A stretch of DNA of 28,770 nt from Branchiostoma floridae (taxonomy: Eukaryota > Chordata > Leptocardii > Amphioxiformes > Branchiostomatidae): assembly GCF_000003815.2 (NCBI RefSeq), contig NC_049984.1, positions 21,405,981-21,434,750 of the forward strand. The letters run 5' to 3'. Positions within the stretch are counted from its first letter, which is position 1. Each line of letters begins with the position of its first letter. Below, piece by piece: positions 8,855 to 17,214 of the stretch. Made by a program: the position numbers and the translations under genes. The notes below the pieces were generated by a model. The model was not told the origin of the DNA. It searched no databases and saw only the letters and a program-made list of their open reading frames with translations.

Positions 8855-10361
8855 AAGACGTGTAGACACAAACGTCATCGGAGAAGGGACCAAACAGAAC
8901 AGTCCATCAGCTTTCAGCCCATCCTAGACTTAGATAACGGCGAATATAGCTGTATGGTACAGGCTGAAGATGGTCAACATTTTAATGCGACTTTCATACT
9001 GAACGCGACGGAATGCCGACCAAACTATCATGGCGAGGCTTGCAGCCAAGCGTGTGACTGTCTGTATGGAGGGACATGTGACAGGTGGGAGGGTTGTCTG
9101 TGTCCCCCGGGACGTCACTCATGGAGACAGATGTGAGCTCAAATGCGCACCTGGCAGTTTTGGCTTAAACTGCAGCATGAAGTGTAACTGTGACAACAAC
9201 GCCTCGTGTGATCCAGTTAATGGTAGCTGTATTTGTGCTGAAGGACAGTCGGATGACTTCTGTGAGAACATCTCCGTTCCTGATAAGAATCAAGTTCTTG
9301 TTGTTGTATTAGTGTCCGTTATCCCGACCATTGCGATGATCGGTTGTATCGTGACCGGTATCGTGGTAAAACAGAGACACAGGCGTTCAAGAACACCGGA
9401 ACGCCAAACCGTTAACTTAGAGATGACGTCCATTATAGAAACACTTTCGTCATGGGAAATAGGAAAAGACGACATTCGTTTCGAACACATGATCGGCGAG
9501 GGAGAGTTCGGCCATGTCGTACGGGGAAGACTGCGCGTGCCCGAAGGTTACCAGGTTTTGGTGGCCGCTAAAAGTATCCGGCCTGACCGCATGACAGCGT
9601 CGACTGTCCGTGACTTTCGCCGCGAGATGGACATCCTCGCCAGGATACACGAGGACAAAGACGTGCACCCGAACGTGGTGAAGTTTTATGGCGTTATGAC
9701 TAAGTCTGACCCTCAATATATCCTTGTGGAGTACGCGAGCAATGAAGAACTGCGGCGGTACCTGTGGAGTTTGCGTGAACTGTACAAGACCACGGGGAAT
9801 GGGAGACTGTTAGAGCGGCTGGGTTTTGCTTGTGACGTGGCCTGTGGATTATCAGAGCTGACACGTCTGAAGATCGTCCACAGGGACATCGCAGCCCGTA
9901 ACGTCGTCATCAGCGACAGGAAGGTGGCCAAGATTGCGGATTTCGGACTGTCGCGTGACGTTTACACGTCGTCGGCGTACAAACGCACCAACCAGGGCGG
10001 GGAGGAGGAGCTGTTGCCGCTGAAGTGGATGGCGCTGGAGTCGTTACGGGACGGGGTGTACACGTGCGAGAGTGACGTGTGGTCGTACGGCGTGCTGCTG
10101 TGGGAGATCGCCAGCTTTGGGGAGGAGCCGCGCTATGCTGGGGGTCCTATGCACCCGGATGTTTGCACACTGCTGGAACTACTGAAGAAAGGAGTCCGTC
10201 TGCAACAGCCGGAGAACTGTCCGATGTCTGTGTACCGCATCATCAGGTCCTGTTGGATAGTCAACCCACTGAAGCGGCCGACACCTGATGAACTATTCCG
10301 GAGGATAGACCAAATGAGGCCACAAAGACATGCTGCCCACCTGACCAATCACAACATTTGA
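8855..10361 (+). CDS. Receptor tyrosine kinase, Ig end, EGF pair, TM and kinase domain (frameshifted)
   Basis: Continuation after the gap. Up to about 9103 the frame gives the end of an Ig fold (LDNGEYSCMV, the D-G-Y-C signature) and a Tie-type EGF starting at Cys 9014. Between 9104 and 9111 (CCCCCGGG) the frame must shift by one base to continue. Past it come THGDRCELKCAPG, a second EGF ending about 9263, a TM helix (9294-9368) and a basic stop-transfer. The kinase has GEGEFG (9495-9512), VAAK with the ATP lysine (9570-9572), HRDIAARN (9879-9902; catalytic Asp 9885), DFG (9939-9947), a DVYTSSAY activation loop, PLKWMALES and SDVWSYGVLLWE. All catalytic residues are intact. GEGEFG, DFGLSRDVY and WMALES are closest in style to RET, FGFR and Tie kinases. 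TM, juxtamembrane and kinase lie in a single exon. It stops at TGA 10359, soon after the domain, with almost no C-tail. Expected role: plasma-membrane signalling receptor; ligand unknown. Confidence 0.88.
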
Positions 10362-11040
10362 TAATCGATTTCAGAACAATGGTCAGTGACCACAGAGGCG
10401 TGCTAAGTGACCATAGAGCCCCGTACGACGGTGATTAAGAATCCTCTTGGGTGATTGCTCACAATGTCCCTTCTACCTTCTCGGAACTTAGTAAGAGTGA
10501 CTTACTAGTCTGGTATCCTAGACATTAGTGTATAAAGACATACTGCGCCCTATTACACATGCAAATCTATTTTACAAGCGCTTTCGTCTCAGGGCCAAGG
10601 ACAGAAGAAACTCTGCCAGCTGAATGTGAGATTTCAGTACCAGGGCGAGGAACAGAGGAACATCGCTTCCTCTCACCGAACCAGCAGTGACAGCACTCCT
10701 TCTCGCACTTGAACCAGAGAGCCCAGGGACGTTCAGGAGTACTATCGTGACCACGAGTATAGCCGCTTTCACTGTCATGACCAGGAGAAGGAACAATATC
10801 TTGACTAGAAGCACAAACAGCTGAGACAGAGGGTTGCTGACGTTTTGCGGCTTGCGGTGCTGGCTGGTTACCTTTACCTGGTAACTTTTTCAGAAGCATT
10901 GCGTACTGACAGCAATCTGACATTTCTCGAGTTCAAATGTTGTGTGAAAAATATGTTTAGATTATATACCACTGTTGAGGTCTATAGGCGTTTGTCTGGC
11001 GCTCGCCGCGCTCTTTTGGCGCTCATCGTGCTCTCATAGC
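10362..11040. other. Downstream flank of the kinase gene
   Basis: Probable 3' UTR and intergenic DNA. A minus-strand ORF at 10572-10814 starts with a hydrophobic stretch (MLLVKILFLLLVMT) but has no family match, no splice context and overlaps ORFs in other frames, so it is not called. GC-rich GCGCTC repeats occur at 10990-11045. Confidence 0.4.
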
Positions 11041-11137
11041 GCTCAACCAGCAGCTGCTGCGCCGCGTGCCTGCGAAGCTGGTGTGTTACGCCGAAGGGCG
11101 GTTATACCGGCTATATAGATACAGGTACAGATACAGA
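11041..11137 (+). mobile_element. LINE 3' UTR fragment, second copy
   Basis: Matches, in opposite orientation, the 3' UTR of the CR1-like LINE at 2440-2525: shared blocks include CAGCTGCTG, CGCGAAGCTGG in altered form, GTGTTACGCCG and TTATACCGGCTATATAGAT. It ends in a GATACAG-type tail (ATACAGGTACAGATACAGAT). No coding part is attached, so this is a very short 5'-truncated copy or a SINE that borrowed the LINE tail. Confidence 0.75.
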
Positions 11138-11154
11138 TCATTGTTGCATCGCCA

Positions 11155-11245
11155 TCCACGGCGCTCCCTCTTCGCTCTCGCCGCGCTGTCATGGTGACCC
11201 CACCCACGGTCAAATTTGCTATCGCAGCGAGAGCGCCGTGAGAGC
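11155..11245. repeat. GC-rich inverted repeat
   Basis: ACGGCGCTC near 11157 pairs exactly with GAGCGCCGT near 11232, and GCTCTCGC/GCGAGAG blocks lie within. It could form a foldback structure. It adjoins the LINE tail fragment. Confidence 0.5.
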
Positions 11246-12030
11246 TCTATCCTATTTGATTTGGGGTATAAAGTAAATGACAATGATTGTCTCAGTTGAA
11301 AGGTAACAAATGTTGCTGAATCTGGCGACACGGAACGGACACTGACTATGAACACTGATGTTCTTGCACTACTATATGTTTTGTACCTTGTATGTGTAGT
11401 GATATAGGTTGATAGATTTATTAGTACTCAATGTAACCAGTATCTCCATTATATCTGACCCGTACCTCTCTCATGGCCTCAATGAAAAGCGGCCTGCTGG
11501 CGGAGATTTGAGCTTCTCAAGAATAGATAACGGTTCAAACAAACAGGTATAAACAAACTTACGCAGAGTACAAGAGCAGCCTTTTTCTGACCTGAAGCTG
11601 CTTTTACGCTGCTTTTTGACTTTTTAATAATTTCTTTCATTATCATGACTATTATTCTACACTCTCTTATTTTCTTTCTATTCTGAGGAGGACAGCCTCT
11701 ATTTTTGGGGGGGGGGGTGTCTTCCCTCACCGATCCCGTAGCTTAACTTTAGGCCGTGGCTGTAATTTCTTCCAAGCCATTAACAAATACTAAATACAGG
11801 TGAATGTTTCGTAAAAAAAAACATAACTTAGTTCTGTGGAAAAATGAAGAAAGGAATGACGGTGCCCGGAATTTTGCTGATATCATCTCGTAAAGACTGG
11901 TGACAGTTTTCTATACATTTTGATAAGAACGAATTTAGTGACACTTTCAGGAATACACTCGAGTGACAAGTCATAGGGAAGGGTACTTCTGCCCTGAAGT
12001 GACACACATCACACATATTGTTCCGATCGC
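11246..12030. other. Non-coding stretch
   Basis: No supported exon. There is a G9 homopolymer at about 11708-11717. ORFs here are short and low in complexity. Confidence 0.45.
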
Positions 12031-12032
12031 CA

Positions 12033-12145
12033 AGGCCGGCTATTATAGTAATATATATTTATAGTTATATATATATATAAGTATTATAGTAACTCTATTA
12101 TTCATATAGAGTTCATACAAATATTAACTGGCGTGCCCGGCCAAT
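12033..12145. mobile_element. Possible short MITE with GGCCGG ends
   Basis: GGCCGGCTATTATAGTAATA at the left faces GCCCGGCC at the right, with an AT-rich core. The core contains a perfect hairpin AACTCTAT/ATAGAGTT (about 12091-12113) and a direct repeat of ATTATAGTAA. No target-site duplication was established. Confidence 0.35.
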
Positions 12146-12247
12146 TACTAATGCAACGACACAAATTACCTATTCTTTAGCCTGTTCGGCGTGACCAAGG
12201 CTTCTATCAGGATAACCATAACAAATTAGCATACTCAAGGATCAAAC

Positions 12248-12271
12248 TGCGCATGCGCAGGTCAAAGGTGA
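12248..12271 (+). promoter_or_regulatory. NRF1 palindrome fused to a DR1 nuclear-receptor site
   Basis: TGCGCATGCGCA (12248-12259) is the full NRF1 consensus. It overlaps by one base AGGTCAAAGGTGA (12259-12271), a direct repeat of AGGTCA half-sites with one-base spacing, the class of element bound by HNF4, COUP-TF and RXR heterodimers. The pair sits 250 bp upstream of the ATG at 12521, a normal distance for a core promoter. NRF1 sites are typical of TATA-less promoters. Sequence match is direct; activity is inferred. Confidence 0.6.
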
Positions 12272-12520
12272 ATGGCCCTGTACAATGACTTGTACACAGT
12301 TCTTATCCACGCTATGCTTTCAACAGATCCGGAAGAATATGATCTACCTTGTTCAGTTAGCATGAAAATGTCCAAATTTATATTGTTCACGTCTCAATGA
12401 TCTTCGTCTTTGGTCTGCTCGTGCGTAGTTAGATTCGTGAACATGTTTATCATAGTGTGACGGTATAGCACTTAGCACTGCAATAAGCACTTTGTATCAA
12501 GAACTCAGTCACCGAAGAAA

Positions 12521-12633
12521 ATGATGCCAGGACGATGGACTGTTTTGGTCTTGCTTGGCTGCCTTGTAGTCTTTTCGTTCCTGATTCAGTTTCGCCACAC
12601 GCTCTACAACTGGAAACACCTCGTAGCCGGCAG
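12521..12633 (+). CDS. First coding exon of a small single-pass membrane protein
   Basis: ATG at 12521 (a second follows at once) in a good context with A at -3. Thirty-seven codons plus two bases end in AG|GTAAGT (donor at 12634). The product begins MMPGRW and then has a hydrophobic segment (residues 7-24, VLVLLGCLVVFSFLI), followed by a charged stretch with RHTLYNWKHLVAG. With Arg before the helix and few N-terminal residues it looks like the signal anchor of a type II Golgi or ER protein; many sulfotransferases and glycosyltransferases start this way. An NRF1/DR1 element lies 250 bp upstream. The phase (two bases over) fits the exon at 13577, giving a 60-residue product. It could instead be the first exon of a larger enzyme whose later exons lie elsewhere. 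Function not known. Confidence 0.55.
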
Positions 12634-12734
12634 GTAAGTAAGGAATATAAGACACAATGATAAATAAAAATAATAAATCTAATAATTTCGTCCATTCTCT
12701 ATGTTTGTTACAAAATATAATGGGGATTTTTTAA

Positions 12735-13180
12735 GGTGGCCTTGTGGTTATAGTCGTTAGGATTAGAGGATCCTGGGTTTGAATCCCTGACAGGGCCCGG
12801 TTATGTGTCCTTTGCATTTAGGAAAGGTAATTTATGCACAATTCTTCCTTCGACTAGTGTGAAAATGAGTGCCAATCATCAATAAGGACGGGACCTTCAG
12901 GCGGAGGCTCAACGTTTGAGGAGATTCACTCATTTCAAAAGCACTTTAAGGAATCCACCACACTTATCACAAAGAGTAGTGATCCTTCCCGGTGTGAATC
13001 GATAAAACTTTCCGGTTCCCGCCTTCTTGTAGCCTTTTTATGATTGTGTATGTTTCTTCTGATCTGTTATGTATATATACATGTATGTTTGCGTTGTATT
13101 TGTTTGTTTTATTGTTTCATTTGACCCTGGTAGACTAGCCCTAAATAGGGCTCAAGGGTATCTGGATAAAGGAAGTAGCT
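12735..13180 (+). mobile_element. tRNA-headed SINE with LINE-type tail
   Basis: The head contains a pol III A box (TGGCCTTGTGGTTA, 12737-12750) and B box (GGGTTTGAATCCC, 12775-12787) at tRNA spacing. A body of about 300 bp follows. The end carries a stem-loop-like segment (GACCCTGGTAGACTAGCCC, then AGGGCTCAAGGGTATCTGG, finishing GATAAAG at about 13170). This tail form is shared by CR1/L2-type LINEs, which would mobilise it. It lies within the intron between the two small-gene exons. Not a functional tRNA: the acceptor stem and anticodon arm do not form. Confidence 0.65.
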
Positions 13181-13576
13181 ACACTGAGAAGCAGAATACA
13201 TGTGAACATACGGTGACATGCATAAAAATATAGGCCCAGAATAACTTGTTTCAAGTCTCTTAATACAAGCTCGAATCTACACTTTTAGATTAGTAGAAAA
13301 CATTTAACATGATAAGGTCTTGATGATGCATGTGGCCGTTGGGCTGAGTAAGCTAAGATTAAGAAGACGATGTACTCACCTACCAGTCAAAAGAGGCAAG
13401 AAAAGAATGTCCACGACGAAGTCTTCAACGGTTGGTGTAGGTACATGTACGTGCCTTTCCCCTTACTCCGTCACAATGGATACGCCTTAACGCAAGTCTA
13501 CTTCTGTTTAGTCCGCTACGAAAAAAATGGAAACGGCTCTATCTGTCTTAATCCAAAATAGCCTTGTTGTTTCTAG

Positions 13577-13646
13577 GGACAGGTACTTGGGTGAGAGAGT
13601 ACCGGAGCAAACCAGAAGAACCGGTTTTGTCATAGCCAGTGCTTAG
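13577..13646 (+). CDS. Second exon of the small membrane-protein gene
   Basis: It follows the acceptor GTTGTTTCTAG (ends 13576). One base completes the split codon left by exon 12521-12633 (AG|G, Arg), then 22 codons run to TAG 13644-13646: DRYLGERVPEQTRRTGFVIA and two more residues. The short C-terminus is basic and polar. The phase match and splice signals are seen; that the two exons belong together is inferred, since a phase match has a one-in-three chance. RRTGFVIA resembles the strand before the PAPS-binding loop of some carbohydrate sulfotransferases, but the loop itself is absent, so the gene may be a truncated relative. Confidence 0.4.
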
Positions 13647-13878
13647 CCCGGCCCCCACGTAACGACCTTCGGACGAATTTGTTGAATGCCAGGAGTTCAC
13701 GAAAGTTTTTTTCCGTTTCATAGGCAGTCGAACACTGGCTGGTGAACGTGTTTTCCATAACGTTTTACCATTTACGTCGATACTGTCGTACTTGTGGCGA
13801 TCTTGGTGTGACCTTTCAGAGAGAATGAACTGAACTCGTAACTGAATAAAGATACTCGAGGGTCTGCATGCTCTTTTC

Positions 13879-14065
13879 CGTAAGGCGTAGGCAGGCCTTT
13901 TAATTTCGCGTAATTCGTAGGGAAGCTATTTTATTTCACGTAATTCGTAGTGAGGATGGAAAATTTACCGTAAAGCGTAGCCAGTGTATTTCACGTAAAG
14001 CGTAATCGAGCCTTAAAATTTCACGTAAAGCGTAATCTAGCCTTTAAATTACCCGTAAATCGTAG
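13879..14065 (+). repeat. 30-bp tandem array of CGTAANNCGTAR motifs
   Basis: Seven copies of a 12-bp motif begin at 13879, 13909, 13939, 13969, 13994, 14024 and 14054. Six intervals give five of exactly 30 bp and one of 25 bp. The motif variants are CGTAAGGCGTAG, CGTAATTCGTAG (twice), CGTAAAGCGTAG, CGTAAAGCGTAA (twice) and CGTAAATCGTAG. The 18-bp linkers are partly conserved (often CCTTTTAATTTC-like) but more variable than the motif. A minisatellite; the stronger conservation of the motif suggests a bound protein or structural constraint. It directly precedes the 185-bp satellite. Confidence 0.85.
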
Positions 14066-14089
14066 CCTGGTCTTCCAAATTTCCTAAGT

Positions 14090-15065
14090 CGAGGGGTAGT
14101 CTACCAGTTAATTTAGCCCCTCAAAACACGGGAAATTGCGTTTCAGAGGATCAAGATTTCAAAATTTCACCGGCCCTCCCTTGCTAATCCTTTCGCATTC
14201 GGTCATCGACATGGCAAAGATATGTATCGGTGGGCCTCGCCTCACCTTTTTTTCCGTTAATAGGAATGTTACTGTAGTTAGGCAAATTTTGCTGCCAAGA
14301 CTATGCTAGCTATCAAAATGTAGGGAACATCATTTTAGAGGGTCAAGATTTCAAAATTTCCATGCGCCGCATCGCGCCTTTGGCACTCGAAATGCTGAAA
14401 ATATGTTGGGGATGTGTGAAAAGGACCTGTTTTGCTAATACAAATATCACTGAAGTTAGCTTGGTCTACCAGTAAAATTTGCCTATCAAAATGCAGGAAA
14501 TGTCATTTTATAGAGCGTCAGGATTTCAAAATTTCGCCGGACCTTCCTTGACATTCTTTTCACCTTTAGTCATCGAGATGGTATTGGGGGTCATGCCCTC
14601 AAAAACCTTTTTTGCTAATAAAAATGTCATTGAAGTTAGCTCAGTCTGGCAGCAAAATTTGCCCATGAAAATGCAGGAAATATCATTTTAGAGGGTCAAG
14701 ATTTCAATATTCCCTTGCGCCGCATCGCGCCTTCGGCGCTCGAAATGCTGAAAATATGTTGGGGGTGTGTGACGTGTCAATATCAAACACATTTTTTTGC
14801 TGATAGAAATGTCATTAAACTTAGCTTTAAATGATATCCAGCAAATTAAAATTTTGCTTAGAAAAACTCCGGATGCCGTTTCAGGGAGTCAGAATTTCAA
14901 AATTTTCCCGGACTTCCCTTGCGACGCTTTACCCCTTCGGCTCTCGACATGGCAAAAATAAGTTGGGTGGCCTCATCCTCAAAAGCTTACGCTGATCCCC
15001 CGGGAATCTTTAATTAGATATGCCATTTAACTTAGCTTTGTCTGCCAGCGAAAATTTTCCCTCAA
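14090..15065 (+). repeat. Satellite, about 185-bp monomer in alternating dimer order
   Basis: Five diverged monomers are anchored by TCAAGATTTCAAAATTT-like blocks at 14151, 14343, 14518, 14696 and 14889 (intervals 192, 175, 178, 193 bp). Every unit also has an ATGCAGGAAATGTCATTTTA-like block, a CGG/CGCC-rich block and a GTTAGCTTGGTCTGCCAG-like block. Units 2 and 4 share GCGCCGCATCGCGCC then CTCGAAATGCTGAAAATATG; units 1, 3 and 5 have instead a CCGGACCTTCCTTG-like block and TCATCGACATGGCAAA. The order is therefore A-B-A-B-A. ORFs crossing this region are not genes. The block CGCGCCTTCGGCGCTCG can form a hairpin. Confidence 0.8.
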
Positions 15066-15155
15066 AAACTAATCAGGATCGAAAGATTCCAGAAACTCAT
15101 CTCCACTCGAGACAGAGTCCTGAAATTACTCGTTTTTTCACGATCCATCGCTGCA

Positions 15156-15352
15156 TTAGTCCTAACTTTTTTTGCCGCCTCATGGCATTTTTCATGGAAC
15201 TCCTGGCCATGGAGAAACTGATTCCTAATTCTGTGTTAAGGAATCAATTGGATCGGGGCAGCATGTGGATTCTGGTTTCGCCTCTCATCTGTTACCATGA
15301 TGACCAATGCATGGTCGGCTACAACCCTCTTCTTTTTGAAGAGGTTGTGCAG
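15156..15352 (+). CDS. Candidate exon of unknown type
   Basis: A frame that is open from 15020 runs into CAG|GTACGT (donor at 15353), ending in phase 0. The last 60 or so residues look protein-like (FMELLAMEKLIPNSVLRNQL, then WILVSPLICYHDDQC and NPLLFEEVVQ). The acceptor is unclear; the AG near 15155 is one option. I do not recognise the family. It lies just beyond the satellite and may be chance. Confidence 0.22.
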
Positions 15353-15483
15353 GTACGTTTGGTTTGGTTTCAGTATCCATTAGCAGTCTCACATCGCCAT
15401 CATCTTAACTAGAAGTCTGAGCCTCCTAAAATAGCTAATCGATTAGCACAGTCAGGAAATACTGGCAATTGATTAGCACAGCC

Positions 15484-15850
15484 AGGAAATACTGGCGAAA
15501 TTCAAACTCCCGTGAGGCAGAATGTGACTGCATGTGTTTGCTCAGTTCTCTGTCCCATGCAAAGGTCTTGAAGCATGTGCCACATTCCATTGATGAAGGA
15601 TGTTCTTACAATTTCTCCTTGTGATAGTTGAGTTTTGCCATTGTGGGGAAGCTATTGCCACATTGACAAGAATAGGATTTGTGAGAGATGGACTGTGATG
15701 TGTTCTGTAGACCACTGTTTGACTTGAACTTTTTTCCACATGTGTTACAAACCTGTTCCAACTTCACATGTATTGCATCCACATGTTTGAAAGGATTGAG
15801 TGGTTATGAAAACACTTGTCACATCTTGTGCACTTGCATGCTGAATTCAT
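15484..15850 (-). pseudogene. Decayed C2H2 zinc-finger coding sequence
   Basis: Read on the minus strand from an ATG at 15850, CTRCDKCFHNHSILSN starts a finger. A small indel near 15778-15790 is needed to reach the HVDAIH half. The next frame gives VCNTCGKKFKSNSGLQN, then YSCQCGNSFPTMAKLNYHKE, a TAA stop (complement of 15606-15608), and CGTCFKTFAWDRELSKHMQS with its closing His. Four finger-like units are visible. One has CxC instead of CxxC, and His spacing is off in others. C2H2 fingers bind DNA; here the coding capacity is lost. It could be the relic of a zinc-finger gene or of a zinc-finger-bearing transposon such as those decaying next to it on the same strand. Confidence 0.6.
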
Positions 15851-16336
15851 AGGCAACACCAAGCAGACTTCTACCAACACTTTGATGACCAGTGTCTGAA
15901 CTGGTCTGGTCTACCTAGTACCAATCTATGTGCGATTCTTTGCAATAATACTCTTGGTCTCGAGTGCATGCAGTGGCGGTGAACCACCACTTTCAAATCT
16001 AACCACTCCAAACCGTGATTTAGGCCACAACTAATGACGATTACTTGAAACATGGCTCTTACCGTACCAGTAGTGTGATGTCAATTGTTTGAGTTTGCTT
16101 CGACATGTTTGAATTGTCATTATTGTTTTAATATGTATAATATATAGGAAACAACTTTACTGAATGCATTGTATGCCATGTAAGCATGTGAAACATAAGA
16201 TGTAAAACATACCCTATAGTACTATACAAATGGAGGCAGGTTATCAGAGTGGTCTACCAGGATTCTCTCAGCATACATATACATCGCATGGTCTGCGCCA
16301 CTTTGTGCTTGTGGAGCAAAATGGTTTCTGTATTAA

Positions 16337-16843
16337 CTAGTTATCCCCCTCCTCATGATCAAGAAGCGCACACAATAACAACACAAGACACCTCCATGGG
16401 GAAAGAGAACCGCTTGGCTCTGGCGCCGTATCTTGTCGAATGTATTCCACTTGACTGATACGTTTCTCGTCGTCTGAATCATCTGCCAAATCATTCTTTA
16501 CATACTCTTGCACCATAGCCCACCCATTATCAGATTCATCAGCCAACAGAATGAGTTTCCGACGATAAGGGATCTTCAATTGCTCACCTTCTTGCATTCC
16601 TCCCGGCTGGCGGAAGGGGTGCGGCGTTCTTGCACTTGGCGCTTGTGCCTTCCGCCACTTGGCTGCCATGTCCTCCATCGAAGCCTGCTCTACGTCCCTG
16701 GTGTATACGTGCAGGAGCAGTTTCAAGTTTTCCTTAACATTCTTAGAGTCAACAACTAAAAACTGAAGTCAGTTCCTTCATCTCTATGTACGTGTTTAGC
16801 AGCAGCCTTGTTGACAGCTACAGTCATGTCCGCGAAGGATAAC
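16337..16843 (-). pseudogene. Fragment of a metazoan retroelement-type protein with an S/D-D-S-D-D-E-K motif
   Basis: Minus-strand exon after an acceptor (TTGCTCACAG, ending opposite 16844). It reads LSFADMTVAVNKAAAKHV and onward to EGTDFSF. A one-base loss in a run of five T (plus-strand A at 16758-16762) must be bridged to continue with [20 protein letters not shown], then, after a proline-rich linker, [19 protein letters not shown] and [14 protein letters not shown]. The block ADxSxxGWxxVxEY..xLAxDSxDEKxI is, as I recall it, common in uncharacterised and retroelement-associated proteins of cnidarians and other invertebrates. Its function is not known to me. It lies downstream, on the same strand, of the transposase-like pseudogene and may or may not be part of it. 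Confidence 0.5.
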
Positions 16844-16917
16844 CTGTGAGCAACACAAACAGCATGTCAGATTATTCATCCTATCAGTATCACATAGTTA
16901 TAGACAAACACCCATCC

Positions 16918-16950
16918 ACACACACACACACACAGACAGACAGACACACA
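16918..16950 (+). repeat. (CA)n / CAGA microsatellite
   Basis: ACACACACACACACACAG followed by ACAGACAGACAC. Simple repeat. Confidence 0.9.
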
Positions 16951-17214
16951 GCCCTGACCTATTGTTATAGCTTGGGGATAAAGATCACTGCACTGCTAAT
17001 CTTTACTGAAAGCCAACACACTGAAGACTGAGAGGCCTTTCCATGAGGAATCAGGGGTTAGTCAAAATGTCGTAGGGTAGCTCTCCTTCCCACAAAGAAG
17101 CAGGCCAAGAATTTGTTTAATTTAGGACATACGATGAGACATACTTTGCATGTGCTCTGGCAGACACAGAATTGTACCATGAACGTCTTCCAAGTCATCA
17201 ATTTCCTTTGTCGA

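Noticed and set aside
10567-10923. Minus-strand ORFs after the kinase gene, one with a hydrophobic start.
   Set aside because: Three overlapping frames are open through composition alone; no motif, splice site or start context supports a gene.
12735-12800. A tRNA gene suggested by good A and B boxes.
   Set aside because: Acceptor and anticodon stems do not pair and the sequence continues into a SINE body.
13879-14065. A CRISPR-like look: short repeats with regular spacing.
   Set aside because: The DNA is a spliced animal genome, the linkers are partly conserved rather than unique, and no cas genes exist. It is a minisatellite.
14479-14691. ORF across the satellite.
   Set aside because: It is an internal repeat translation (PIKMQEMSF.. 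recurring), produced by the satellite monomers.
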